A stretch of DNA of 7,421 nucleotides, from positions 1 through 7,421 of the forward strand of contig JAUVLL010000163.1 of the NCBI GenBank assembly GCA_030600745.1, read 5' to 3'. Made by a program: the position numbers and the translations under genes. The notes below the pieces were generated by a model, which made no database searches, was not told the DNA's origin, and worked only from the letters and a program-made list of their open reading frames with translations. The stretch is from Spirochaetaceae bacterium. GTDB lineage: Bacteria; Spirochaetota; Spirochaetia; B11-G9. Every line of letters begins with the position of its first letter. Positions within the stretch are counted from its first letter, which is position 1. Below, piece by piece: positions 1-6,044 of this stretch.

Positions 1-15
1 CTGTTTGTTTGTCAT
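1..15 (-). CDS. Start of an unidentified gene, cut by the window edge
   Basis: An ATG at 15-13 opens a minus-strand frame that runs off the left edge after five codons (MTNKQ). It is preceded by a good ribosome binding site: the minus strand reads AGGGG at 26-22, six bases before the ATG. It lies about 300 bases downstream of the terminator that closes the neighbouring operon, so it probably has its own promoter. Five residues are too few to assign a family. The call rests only on the RBS, the start codon and the spacing. Confidence 0.45.
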
Positions 16-322
16 CTTTTTCCCCTGTGAGTTTTCTATTTAACTTTCTGAATATTATTATAGACGGAATTATAATTTTTTGAAAAGACTTTTTGAAATG
101 TTTTTTTTAATGGCTTTATTAAATGCAATTATTATCTAATAAACATTCAATATTTTTAACAAAAAACTTTTTGTTATTACCTTTTAATAATAATTTTTTA
201 TAAATATTTTTTACATGTCATATTTTAAACCAGTTACAAAAAAACACCATACAACTTAAGTATTAATATAAGTAAAAAAAATAGATATATTAGAGATATG
301 TGATATATTATCCTATTTTTGA
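16..322. other. AT-rich intergenic region without a recognisable gene
   Basis: This stretch is extremely A/T rich, with many homopolymer runs, and has no open frame of useful length on either strand. It separates the terminator of the transporter operon from the partial gene at the left edge and probably holds that gene's promoter. A nine-base sequence GATATATTA occurs twice 18 bases apart (284-292 and 302-310), but in DNA this AT-rich that may be chance. No tRNA, CRISPR or insertion-sequence structure is visible. Confidence 0.6.
57..85 (-). promoter_or_regulatory. Possible promoter of the left-edge gene
   Basis: The minus strand carries a perfect TATAAT at 62-57 with TTTCAA 17 bases upstream (85-80). 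The -35 match is poor, and a second TATAAT lies at 74-69, so the exact promoter is uncertain. The position, about 40 bases before the start codon at 15, is suitable. In this AT-rich DNA TATAAT-like hexamers are expected often, which keeps confidence low. Confidence 0.3.
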
Positions 323-353
323 ATAAAAACCCCGCTGATTTCAGGTCAGCGGG
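321..353 (-). terminator. Rho-independent terminator of the RND/LolA-like/barrel operon
   Basis: An uninterrupted 8-bp GC-rich stem pairs CCCGCTGA (331-338) with TCAGCGGG (346-353) around a seven-base loop. Read on the minus strand the hairpin is followed by GTTTTTATTC, a U-rich tail. It begins about 50 bases after the barrel gene's stop codon, where an operon terminator is expected. The plus-strand flank (GGGAAAAG) is not T-rich, so it works in the minus direction only. Confidence 0.9.
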
Positions 354-403
354 AAAAGATGAAAAATATGATTGAAAAGACGTAGAATGCCAGGTCTCCA
401 GCG

Positions 404-1576
404 TTAATAACTATACTTTACTTTTGTATAAACTAAATCATTATCATCGTACTGACCGAAATCTCCATCATCACCAAGGAAGATATCTGCTCCCACAACC
501 CATTCAAGGCCGTCTGCCAGGTCGTAGGTTACTTTTGGCCGCAGGAGTGCATCCTCATTTGTTAGCCCAACATAGGAGAAGAACTCAACTATAAGGGTGT
601 CATTTAGAAATGGTTTTGCTATAACAAATGTCATTGTATTTTTGAATTCGTCGTTGAACTTAATATTTTCATCGTAGTCCAGGACAATTTCCTGAATGAA
701 CTGGGTTCCAAGGGTAAATCCTGCTATTGAATAATCAAGTCCTACCATGTAGTTAACAAAATCTTTTTCAATAACAGGGTTTGGCAGAGCAGTGAAATTC
801 TTACCATTGTAGTAGGCTCCCTCACCTCTTACAATAAAACCTGCAATATCTGTACTAAAACTACCACCAGCCATTAACACTCTATGGTACTCTGCTATCG
901 GCCCAGAATCAACTGCAGGCAGATCATCCCACATATAACCACCCATTATTTCTAAATCAATAACAGCCCCCATATAAGAGACCTTTCCAAATATTTCACT
1001 GTTATCTAAAGTTTCTGTTGGTAGCGTAGGAACTGGTGAAGGTCCAGTGGCTGGTGCCCATATTCCTGAAGGTAATACTGCTGGTGTAAAAGTAGGAATC
1101 CAAACAAGCTCAAAATCTACTGCATCTAAATAGTAATCAGCTTTAAGAGCCGTTACACCCATACGAACTTCATCAAAATCCGGCAGGACAAAGTCCGTCA
1201 AATCTTTAGGAGAAATGACATCTGTAATAAAGACACCGTCAGCCTTACCCCATATAATTTGCTGTTTACCAATCCTTAAATCCATAGAATCAAAAAAGAT
1301 ATCTACGTAGAGTTCTTTAATTCCCATTTCAATATCTGCATCTGTATCAGTCTGGTTAATAAATACTTCAGATTTTAACTCGCTGATATCACCGTAATAT
1401 TCTACCCTAAGGTCGAAAGTATTCTGAACCTGTGAAAAGTCCAGATCATCATTTATTATTACACCGGTATTATTTCTAACATAACCACCGAAGACCAGAT
1501 CCTGTGCTGCCGCTCCTGCGGCAGACACAAGTAACATTGCAATCGTAATTGTGAAAATTAATGATCCTTTTTTCAT
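404..1576 (-). CDS. Outer-membrane beta-barrel protein, DUF1302-like pattern
   Basis: This 390-residue protein has a clear signal peptide: KK at 2-3, a hydrophobic core at 6-20 and AAA at 22-24 before Q25. The mature part is dominated by alternating polar/hydrophobic strands rich in Tyr, Phe and Asp, and it ends in Tyr (KVKYSY), as outer-membrane barrels recognised by the BAM machinery usually do. Residues 101-125 (RIGKQ, WG at 109-110, then SPKD) match the R-G-x-Q...WG...NP-x-D pattern of DUF1302-type barrels, a family often encoded beside RND transporters. Residues 161-186 are unusually proline-rich (8 Pro in 26) and may be an external loop. It is the last gene of the operon. Its ATG shares one base with the stop of the LolA-like gene (TAATG), and AGGGG lies nine bases upstream inside that gene. 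Family assignment is by pattern only; a porin or lipid-receiving channel are both possible. Confidence 0.8.
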   Translation of the reverse strand: MKKGSLIFTITIAMLLVSAAGAAAQDLVFGGYVRNNTGVIINDDLDFSQVQNTFDLRVEYYGDISELKSEVFINQTDTDADIEMGIKELYVDIFFDSMDLRIGKQQIIWGKADGVFITDVISPKDLTDFVLPDFDEVRMGVTALKADYYLDAVDFELVWIPTFTPAVLPSGIWAPATGPSPVPTLPTETLDNSEIFGKVSYMGAVIDLEIMGGYMWDDLPAVDSGPIAEYHRVLMAGGSFSTDIAGFIVRGEGAYYNGKNFTALPNPVIEKDFVNYMVGLDYSIAGFTLGTQFIQEIVLDYDENIKFNDEFKNTMTFVIAKPFLNDTLIVEFFSYVGLTNEDALLRPKVTYDLADGLEWVVGADIFLGDDGDFGQYDDNDLVYTKVKYSY

Positions 1577-2355
1577 TATCTAATTCCCCTCTCCATCATT
1601 CTCTCTGTAAACTGGCTGTCTTTTATACCGTCACCAATTTTTATATCATCAAGCTGCATAAGAGTTGTATGATCTTTCTGCTCGTTGTACATCTCCATTT
1701 CCGGTATTACCCAGTAACCGTTTACCTTTTTATACTCATTGATTGTAAGAATTTTAAGGAACTCATCATCTTCGTCATAAAACTCTCTTTTCATTCCAAA
1801 CCACTCGTCTTTTACAACCCATGTAATGGTTCTTGCATAAAAGTAATCACTGTCTTTGGAAACACTCTCAACTACGTAGCAATCCTCACCGTTTACAGTC
1901 TCTTCTCTTAGGATTTTGTGAGTATCCATGGATGGATGCCTTTCTCCGAGATCATCATAAGTAAAGTCTGATCCCATAAAATAGTCGCTTTTACTGCTGC
2001 TTGAAATTCTCTTTGTTTTTTTGAGTGCAGGAAGATATATCCACATATCATCATCCTGTCCGTCTCCGTATGACCATGACATAAATGAAGTATTTTTTAC
2101 ATCCGATGGTGCAACAAAAAACATTACCTTTTTCTCATCTTCGCCAAACTGTTTAATAAACTGTTTAATCTCTCTTACTCTTGTTGATCCTCTTGAATTT
2201 GTCAGAGTCATTGTTAGTGTTGATTGAATATCCGGTCCTGTGGGACGATTGTAGACATTCTCCATTACATCCTGACCTGTAATCTGTGCCTGGGCAAATC
2301 CAATTATCATTGCCATAAGCATTAAACTAATAATAAGTACTTTTGTTTTTTTCAT
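1576..2355 (-). CDS. Periplasmic LolA-like protein (outer membrane lipoprotein-sorting family)
   Basis: This 259-residue protein has a signal peptide (KK at 2-3, hydrophobic 6-20, AQA at 21-23 before Q24) and no lipobox Cys, so it should be soluble in the periplasm. The body fits the LolA-like family of COG2834 type. Diagnostic segments are the MWIYLPALKKTKRI stretch at 104-117 followed by S-S-S-K-S-D-Y-F-M-G-S-D-F-T-Y-D-D (119-135), then repeated beta-strand segments, including a VKDEWFGMKREFYD strand pair at 181-194. LolA-type folds are open half-barrels that carry acyl chains between membranes. Members of this subfamily are commonly encoded next to MMPL/RND transporters rather than with lolCDE, so the protein is probably the transporter's periplasmic carrier. 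It sits between the transporter and barrel genes with one-base overlaps on both sides. The RBS (AAAGGAGAG) lies inside the last codons of the transporter gene, which favours translational coupling. Confidence 0.87.
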   Translation of the reverse strand: MKKTKVLIISLMLMAMIIGFAQAQITGQDVMENVYNRPTGPDIQSTLTMTLTNSRGSTRVREIKQFIKQFGEDEKKVMFFVAPSDVKNTSFMSWSYGDGQDDDMWIYLPALKKTKRISSSSKSDYFMGSDFTYDDLGERHPSMDTHKILREETVNGEDCYVVESVSKDSDYFYARTITWVVKDEWFGMKREFYDEDDEFLKILTINEYKKVNGYWVIPEMEMYNEQKDHTTLMQLDDIKIGDGIKDSQFTERMMERGIR

Positions 2356-4655
2356 TATTTCTCTCCTTTGGGATTCTTTTTCCCATTCTTAAAATATATA
2401 TTTGATAGATATAGCAGTAAGAACATAATTGTCAGTGTTCCTGCAAAACTTGAAAACATGTTTAATGAAACAAGAGCTCCCAGTTGTCTGTTTGGGGGAA
2501 ACATAGAGAATAACAAAACAAGAAAGCCAGCAATAACAACCACTGCATTAAACAATATAGCTCTACCAGTGTTGTACATAGTTAATTTTGCTGTTTCATT
2601 CTTATCTCCGGTTTCTTTTGAATACTCTTTATACCTGTCAATAAAGTGGATCGCATAATCAATTCCAATACCAACTGCAATACTCGATATAAGTGCTGTT
2701 GTTGGTCCTAAAGCAACATTTAAAAGTCCCATAGCACCGAAGTTTACTAAAGTTGTTATTAAAATTGGTATAGAAGCTATAAGTCCTATGTAAAAGTTTT
2801 TGAACATAAAAGATACCAGTATAATTACTATAAAAATTGAAAGAACAAGAGAGGAAATTTGACCTTTTAATATAAGATCGGTGAACACAAGCCCCTTGTA
2901 TCCTGTACCGGCAAAATTGATGTCAATTCCCAATTCTTTAAAATCATCTCTGTAGCCCTCTATTACTTTAATTGCCCCCTTTATTGTCCTTGAATCATCC
3001 GATTTCATTTGTGTAGTTAGATTTAATGTTTTGTAATCATAATCTACTACCGATGTAAGATTTTCAGGATCGCCGGACATCTCATAGAGAAGAAGATACT
3101 GGGCAATCATCTCTGTTGAGTCTGGAATTGTATTAAAATCCTCTCTGTCCTCATTCATAACCTTGTTCATTCGTCGTATGAAATCTGCCAGAGAAAAACT
3201 ATCCCCAACCATTTCAAGTGATTCAAGATCATTCTGAAGGCTATCAACTAATTTAAGAGCTTCAGGTGTTTTAAAGACATCATTTTCATCTGCTTCAAGA
3301 ACTATATTAAGACTGGAAGTCCCTGCAAAGTTTTCATTTATAAATCTGTCTGTCTTAACTATTGCACTGTCATCCTCAAAATTGGCAAGAAAACTTGAGT
3401 TAATCCAAACCCTGGATATTCCAAACAGGGAAACAGCAATTACAAATACAGAAACCAGAATTGTAATCTTTTTCTTTTTTACTATAAGATCTGCAGCTTT
3501 ATATGCAAAATTACCACTTTTTGTTTTTTTAGATTTAAATTGTTTTGGTTTTGGCAGACCAAAAATCATTAAACCTGCGGGAATAAGTATAAGGGCAAAG
3601 AACAAAGCTGACATTACACCAAAAGCGGTAAACAAACCAAAGTATTTAACTGGATAAACTTCTGATGTTACCAATGATGTAAACCCAACAGCAGTTGTTA
3701 TAGCTGTCATTACAACTGGCTTCCACATATGTTTCATCATATTTTTAAGGGCATCTACTTTTGCAGTATCAGGGTTTTTCTGCATGTAAAGTTCCAGATG
3801 ACTAAACAGATGTATTCCATAGGCAACACCAATTGCTATGAGCATCACCGGGATCATTGTAGATACAGAATAAATTGGTATATTTAATACAGCCATCAGG
3901 CCAAAAGTCCAGACAGTTGATAGTAAAACAACCAGTAAATTTAGAATTGTACCTTTAAAACTTCTCAATATTAACAGAAGGACAATAATGATAATTGCCA
4001 CAACAAGAGGTGCCATTCTTTTCATATCTGCAGGTGCAAGCTTAGCAAGTGTACCTTCAACTATAGGACTTCCTGCTACATAAATAGTTTCAGGTCCCTC
4101 ATAACTTTCTCCAAGAACAAGAATTTGATTATAAAAGTCATCTGTAAATGTATCATCATTAATTTCTGCAATAATAATTGTTACTTTTTCATTCAAGGAT
4201 ACCAGACGGCCGTATATCATATCATTGGCTTTTACATCATCTCTCAGCTGCTGAAGTTTTGCCTCACTGGTGGGAACCCTTTTATAGAAGGCATTTACTT
4301 CCATACCATACTCACTGCCAATTATATTGTCAGCAGTATATAGAGATGTGACATCACTTTTCTCTATACCCTCCATGGACTGGATCTCTTTTGTAATATC
4401 TTTTATCTTTTGTAAAGTATCTTCATTGTAGATACCATCTTTATTCTCTATCGCAACAATAATACCGTCTTTAATTCCAAAAAGATCTTCAGCATCGTTA
4501 CTGTATATAAATGCAGGATGCTTTTGAGGCATATATTTATCAAGATCTGTTTCCATTCTGGTATTCGATTTCATTGCAGTTATAAATACACCAGTGAAGA
4601 TTACTATTAAAAGTATTGCTAACCATGATAAAACAAGTAATTTTTTATTATTCAA
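2355..4655 (-). CDS. RND/MMPL-family inner-membrane transporter
   Basis: This 766-residue protein shows the duplicated RND/MMPL layout: TM1 (about 8-27), a periplasmic domain (about 30-212), a TM bundle (about 213-367), a basic cytoplasmic linker (368-397), then TM7 (about 397-415), a second periplasmic domain (416-597) and a final TM bundle (about 600-752). Each bundle has the GxxxxYxIH-type TM motif: AIGVAYGIH at 274-282 and VGIGIDYAIH at 661-670. The second keeps the Asp (D666) expected to serve proton coupling; the first has A278 in its place. Length and single-chain duplication fit the bacterial MMPL/COG1033 group, known for moving lipids and hydrophobic compounds, better than HAE1 drug pumps of about 1,000 residues. 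No adaptor or TolC gene is nearby; the partners are the LolA-like and barrel proteins. The start is TTG, and a TetR-type operator lies 24 bases upstream. The substrate is unknown. Confidence 0.9.
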   Translation of the reverse strand: MNNKKLLVLSWLAILLIVIFTGVFITAMKSNTRMETDLDKYMPQKHPAFIYSNDAEDLFGIKDGIIVAIENKDGIYNEDTLQKIKDITKEIQSMEGIEKSDVTSLYTADNIIGSEYGMEVNAFYKRVPTSEAKLQQLRDDVKANDMIYGRLVSLNEKVTIIIAEINDDTFTDDFYNQILVLGESYEGPETIYVAGSPIVEGTLAKLAPADMKRMAPLVVAIIIIVLLLILRSFKGTILNLLVVLLSTVWTFGLMAVLNIPIYSVSTMIPVMLIAIGVAYGIHLFSHLELYMQKNPDTAKVDALKNMMKHMWKPVVMTAITTAVGFTSLVTSEVYPVKYFGLFTAFGVMSALFFALILIPAGLMIFGLPKPKQFKSKKTKSGNFAYKAADLIVKKKKITILVSVFVIAVSLFGISRVWINSSFLANFEDDSAIVKTDRFINENFAGTSSLNIVLEADENDVFKTPEALKLVDSLQNDLESLEMVGDSFSLADFIRRMNKVMNEDREDFNTIPDSTEMIAQYLLLYEMSGDPENLTSVVDYDYKTLNLTTQMKSDDSRTIKGAIKVIEGYRDDFKELGIDINFAGTGYKGLVFTDLILKGQISSLVLSIFIVIILVSFMFKNFYIGLIASIPILITTLVNFGAMGLLNVALGPTTALISSIAVGIGIDYAIHFIDRYKEYSKETGDKNETAKLTMYNTGRAILFNAVVVIAGFLVLLFSMFPPNRQLGALVSLNMFSSFAGTLTIMFLLLYLSNIYFKNGKKNPKGEK

Positions 4656-4663
4656 AATGTTAT

Positions 4664-4669
4664 CTCCTT
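4664..4669 (-). promoter_or_regulatory. Ribosome binding site fixing the TTG start of the transporter
   Basis: The minus strand reads AAGGAG here, eight bases before TTG at 4655-4653. No ATG or GTG in the same frame lies at a workable distance, and the TTG frame immediately gives the N-terminal MNNKK followed by TM1. The strong RBS therefore supports a genuine TTG start, which may keep expression of the membrane protein modest. Confidence 0.8.
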
Positions 4670-4678
4670 ATAAGTTCT

Positions 4679-4698
4679 GTTAGTTAATTATCACTAAC
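4679..4698. promoter_or_regulatory. TetR-family operator in front of the transporter operon
   Basis: The 20-mer GTTAGTTAATTATCACTAAC is a dyad with 6-bp arms, GTTAGT and ACTAAC, around eight bases. It is identical at 17 of 20 positions to the site upstream of the regulator (5323-5342); only the three central bases differ. It lies between the AT-rich putative promoter region (TAATAT or TATATA near 4708-4700 on the minus strand, no convincing -35) and the transporter RBS, so binding should block initiation. Size and symmetry are typical of TetR/AcrR operators. Confidence 0.8.
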
Positions 4699-4725
4699 CT
4701 ATATATTAAAAAATAAAATGTAAAA

Positions 4726-5310
4726 CTAAGCTGCTATCATTACCTCCAAAGATTTAATTAATTTTTCTCCTGATTTATTAAGATCAACTTTAAATCCGGA
4801 CAAACGCCATACAGTCACAATATGCCTTACTGAGCCCAGAACAATAACACTAAGCTCATCTTTTCCAATGTCAGACCGTATGCTTCCATCTTTCTGACCT
4901 CTCCCTATAATATTTGTGAAAAAACCTATTGTAGAATTCATTATATTCATTACCATACCTGAAAGTTCACTTTGATTCTGAAAAGTTTCTTCAGAAAAAA
5001 TAACTGCTGACATTGCAGGATTGTTATTCAGCTTCTTAATAATCATTTCAATTACACTTATAAGATTTTGAAATGATGTTTCCCCATTATTTTGTATATT
5101 TTCATTTATTAGTTTATTTTGATGTTTAAAAGAATCAAGGACAGCAATAAGAATTTTTTGTTTACTTTCAAAATGCCTGTATATAGCCGGTTCAGAGATA
5201 CCCAGCTCACTGGAGAGGTTTTTCATAGTTAAATTCCGGATACCTCTCTCTGAAATTATATTTATAGAAATATCTATAATCTGCTTTTGTCTGATTGTAA
5301 GTTCCTGCAT
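4726..5310 (-). CDS. TetR/AcrR-family transcriptional regulator
   Basis: This 194-residue protein has the normal TetR-family length. The N-terminal DNA-binding domain is clear: a first helix with RQKQIIDISINIISERGI (7-24), then the helix-turn-helix, with LTMKNLSSELGI at 27-38 and recognition helix SEPAIYRHF at 39-47, followed by the family-typical SKQKIL (49-54). The rest is a divergent all-helical ligand-binding and dimerisation domain whose ligand cannot be read. It is encoded 70 bases upstream of the transporter on the same strand. Matching dyads precede both this gene and the transporter, so it very likely represses itself and the transport operon and is released by a small, perhaps hydrophobic or acyl, ligand. 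The ATG at 5310 has GAGG only four bases upstream, a short spacing, but no better in-frame start exists. Confidence 0.92.
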   Translation of the reverse strand: MQELTIRQKQIIDISINIISERGIRNLTMKNLSSELGISEPAIYRHFESKQKILIAVLDSFKHQNKLINENIQNNGETSFQNLISVIEMIIKKLNNNPAMSAVIFSEETFQNQSELSGMVMNIMNSTIGFFTNIIGRGQKDGSIRSDIGKDELSVIVLGSVRHIVTVWRLSGFKVDLNKSGEKLIKSLEVMIAA

Positions 5311-5322
5311 ATGTCCTCATTA

Positions 5323-5342
5323 GTTAGTTAATATACACTAAC
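5323..5342. promoter_or_regulatory. TetR-family operator in front of tetR (autoregulation)
   Basis: GTTAGTTAATATACACTAAC is a dyad with arms GTTAGT and ACTAAC, extendable to 7 bp (A5322 with T5343). It is 17/20 identical to the operator at 4679-4698. It starts six bases downstream of the tetR -10 box, so it covers the expected transcription start. This is the usual layout for repression by a TetR protein of its own gene. Confidence 0.82.
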
Positions 5343-5348
5343 TTTTTT

Positions 5349-5377
5349 AAGATACAATATCCTGAAGAAATTGTCAA
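5349..5377 (-). promoter_or_regulatory. Promoter of the tetR gene
   Basis: The minus strand has a perfect -35 TTGACA (5377-5372), a 17-base spacer and TATCTT (5354-5349, four of six consensus bases). The predicted start, near 5342, falls in the operator at 5323-5342. This gives a leader of about 30 bases before the ATG. Confidence 0.75.
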
Positions 5378-5419
5378 GCTATTTGATAATAATTTAAGAT
5401 TTTTTAAATCCTGATTCAA

Positions 5420-5448
5420 TTGACAAAACTCAGGAATTTGTTTAGAAA
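5420..5448 (+). promoter_or_regulatory. Promoter of the tRNA-Gly gene
   Basis: The plus strand carries a perfect TTGACA (5420-5425), a 17-base spacer and TAGAAA (5443-5448, four of six consensus bases). Transcription would start just before the mature tRNA 5' end at 5457. The promoter is back-to-back with the tetR promoter, with 42 bases between the two -35 boxes. Confidence 0.7.
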
Positions 5449-5456
5449 TACACTAT

Positions 5457-5528
5457 GCGAGAGTAGCTCAGCGGTAGAGCTCCACCTTGCCAAGGTGGAT
5501 GTCGAGGGTTCAATTCCCTTCTCTCGCT
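5457..5528 (+). tRNA. tRNA-Gly (anticodon GCC)
   Basis: A full cloverleaf can be drawn. The acceptor stem GCGAGAG (5457-5463) pairs with CTCTCGC (5521-5527), and T5528 is the discriminator. The D arm is GCTC/GAGC with an AGCGGTA loop. The anticodon stem CCACC/GGTGG encloses TTGCCAA, so the anticodon is GCC and it reads GGC/GGU. The T arm is GAGGG-TTCAATT-CCCTT. The variable loop is short. The 3' CCA is not encoded (TTAA follows), so a CCA-adding enzyme must complete it. It is a lone gene on the opposite strand to its neighbours, with its own promoter and no obvious T-tract terminator. Confidence 0.97.
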
Positions 5529-5561
5529 TAAAGTTGATGACGAAGGATCTGTTGTAAAGAT

Positions 5562-5573
5562 GCGATAAATCGC
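5562..5573. other. Small hairpin between the convergent tRNA and cupin genes
   Basis: GCGATAAATCGC forms a short stem with a tiny loop in the 49-base gap between the tRNA end and the cupin stop codon. On the minus strand it is followed by ATCTTT and on the plus strand by TTGTCT. It may help end one or both transcripts, but the stem is short and neither tail is a proper U-tract, so this is a weak call. Confidence 0.25.
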
Positions 5574-5577
5574 TTGT

Positions 5578-5913
5578 CTACAGCAGATTCTCAGGCAGGT
5601 ATTCTTCCCGTACAGGAGAAAAAACCTCTACAACAACAGAATCTTTAACTGCTGCAGTACTGTGTATTACATTGGGCTTAATTGCCCAACTATCTCCTGG
5701 TGATACTTCAAATGTTTCATCCCCAATTGTCAGCAGCATTGATCCGGATACAAGATAACCGGTTTGTTCACAGGGATGATGATGTTTAGGCAGAGAATTA
5801 CCCTGTTCGATCAGGAATTCAGACAACAGGGTTTTATCACCATAAGTAAGGGTTTTTAATTTAACTCCTGATATAATTTCTTTATATCCGGTTGTATTTT
5901 TTTTGTAGAACAT
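5578..5913 (-). CDS. Small single-domain cupin protein
   Basis: This 111-residue protein is a one-domain cupin beta-barrel. Cupin motif 1 is visible as G38...H44-H45-H46...E49...G57, and motif 2 as P72-G73-D74...P80...H84. H44 and/or H46 with E49 and H84 (or Q50) form the expected metal site. It has no signal peptide, membrane segment or fused DNA-binding domain. Small cupins of this type include enzymes, sugar-binding sensors and proteins of unknown role, so no substrate can be named. The ATG is well supported by AAGGAG (5926-5921) seven bases upstream. It has its own promoter overlapping the mnmA stop and an approximately 97-base leader carrying the GC-rich element. It converges on the tRNA gene, so it is probably a single-gene unit, functionally unrelated to mnmA. 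Confidence 0.88.
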   Translation of the reverse strand: MFYKKNTTGYKEIISGVKLKTLTYGDKTLLSEFLIEQGNSLPKHHHPCEQTGYLVSGSMLLTIGDETFEVSPGDSWAIKPNVIHSTAAVKDSVVVEVFSPVREEYLPENLL

Positions 5914-5927
5914 TTAACAACTCCTTT

Positions 5928-6012
5928 GGTTGCTGAGATCGTTCCTCATCACTTCGCTCTTCCGGTACGACTCATAGGCGAGCAGCAACGAAGTTGCGAC
6001 CAGCCCTCCTGC
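5928..6012. repeat. GC-rich, foldable element in the cupin leader (candidate dispersed repeat)
   Basis: About 58% of these 85 bases are G or C by hand count, in sharp contrast with the AT-rich flanks and with neighbouring genes. GTTGCTG at 5929-5935 is the inverted complement of CAGCAAC at 5983-5989. The sub-hairpin GCAAC-GAA-GTTGC (5985-5997) competes for the same bases. The boundaries are abrupt: AAAGGAG of the cupin RBS on one side and TTAATTATA on the other. There is no transposase and no target-site duplication that I can see. It could be a REP/MITE-like repeat or a structured mRNA leader. One copy is in view, so 'repeat' is inferred from composition and structure. Confidence 0.5.
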
Positions 6013-6016
6013 ATTA

Positions 6017-6044
6017 ATTATACTGCTATACTAATAAATATCAA
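6017..6044 (-). promoter_or_regulatory. Promoter of the cupin gene
   Basis: The minus strand has TTGATA (6044-6039, five of six consensus bases), a 16-base spacer and a perfect TATAAT (6022-6017). The -35 overlaps the mnmA stop codon (6043-6041). Initiation near 6010 would give a leader of about 97 bases that contains the whole GC-rich element. Confidence 0.7.

Noticed and set aside
284..310. GATATATTA direct repeat as a regulatory site
   Set aside because: Nine bases of pure A/T-type sequence in extremely AT-rich DNA are expected by chance, and the site is close to neither a gene start nor a promoter.
1561..1911. Plus-strand open frame opposite the LolA-like gene
   Set aside because: It lies antisense to a well-supported gene, shows no recognisable family, and has low-complexity Leu/Ile/Phe-rich composition as expected from the reverse of a Lys/Asp/Glu-rich coding sequence. 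The same applies to plus-strand frames at 2021-2227, 2368-2658, 3382-3657 and 4125-4343.
5457..5528. tRNA-Gly as the attachment site of an integrated element
   Set aside because: No integrase, phage or plasmid gene is present and no direct repeat of the tRNA 3' end is found elsewhere in the window.
5985..5997. Hairpin GCAAC-GAA-GTTGC as a terminator of mnmA
   Set aside because: On the minus strand it is followed by GC-containing sequence, not a U-tract, and it lies downstream of a separate cupin promoter.
5949..6014. Short minus-strand frame starting at ATG 6014 inside the GC-rich element (21 codons), as a possible upstream ORF of the cupin gene
   Set aside because: The ATG has no ribosome binding site, and it lies upstream of the transcription start predicted from the TATAAT at 6022-6017, so it would not be in the mRNA.
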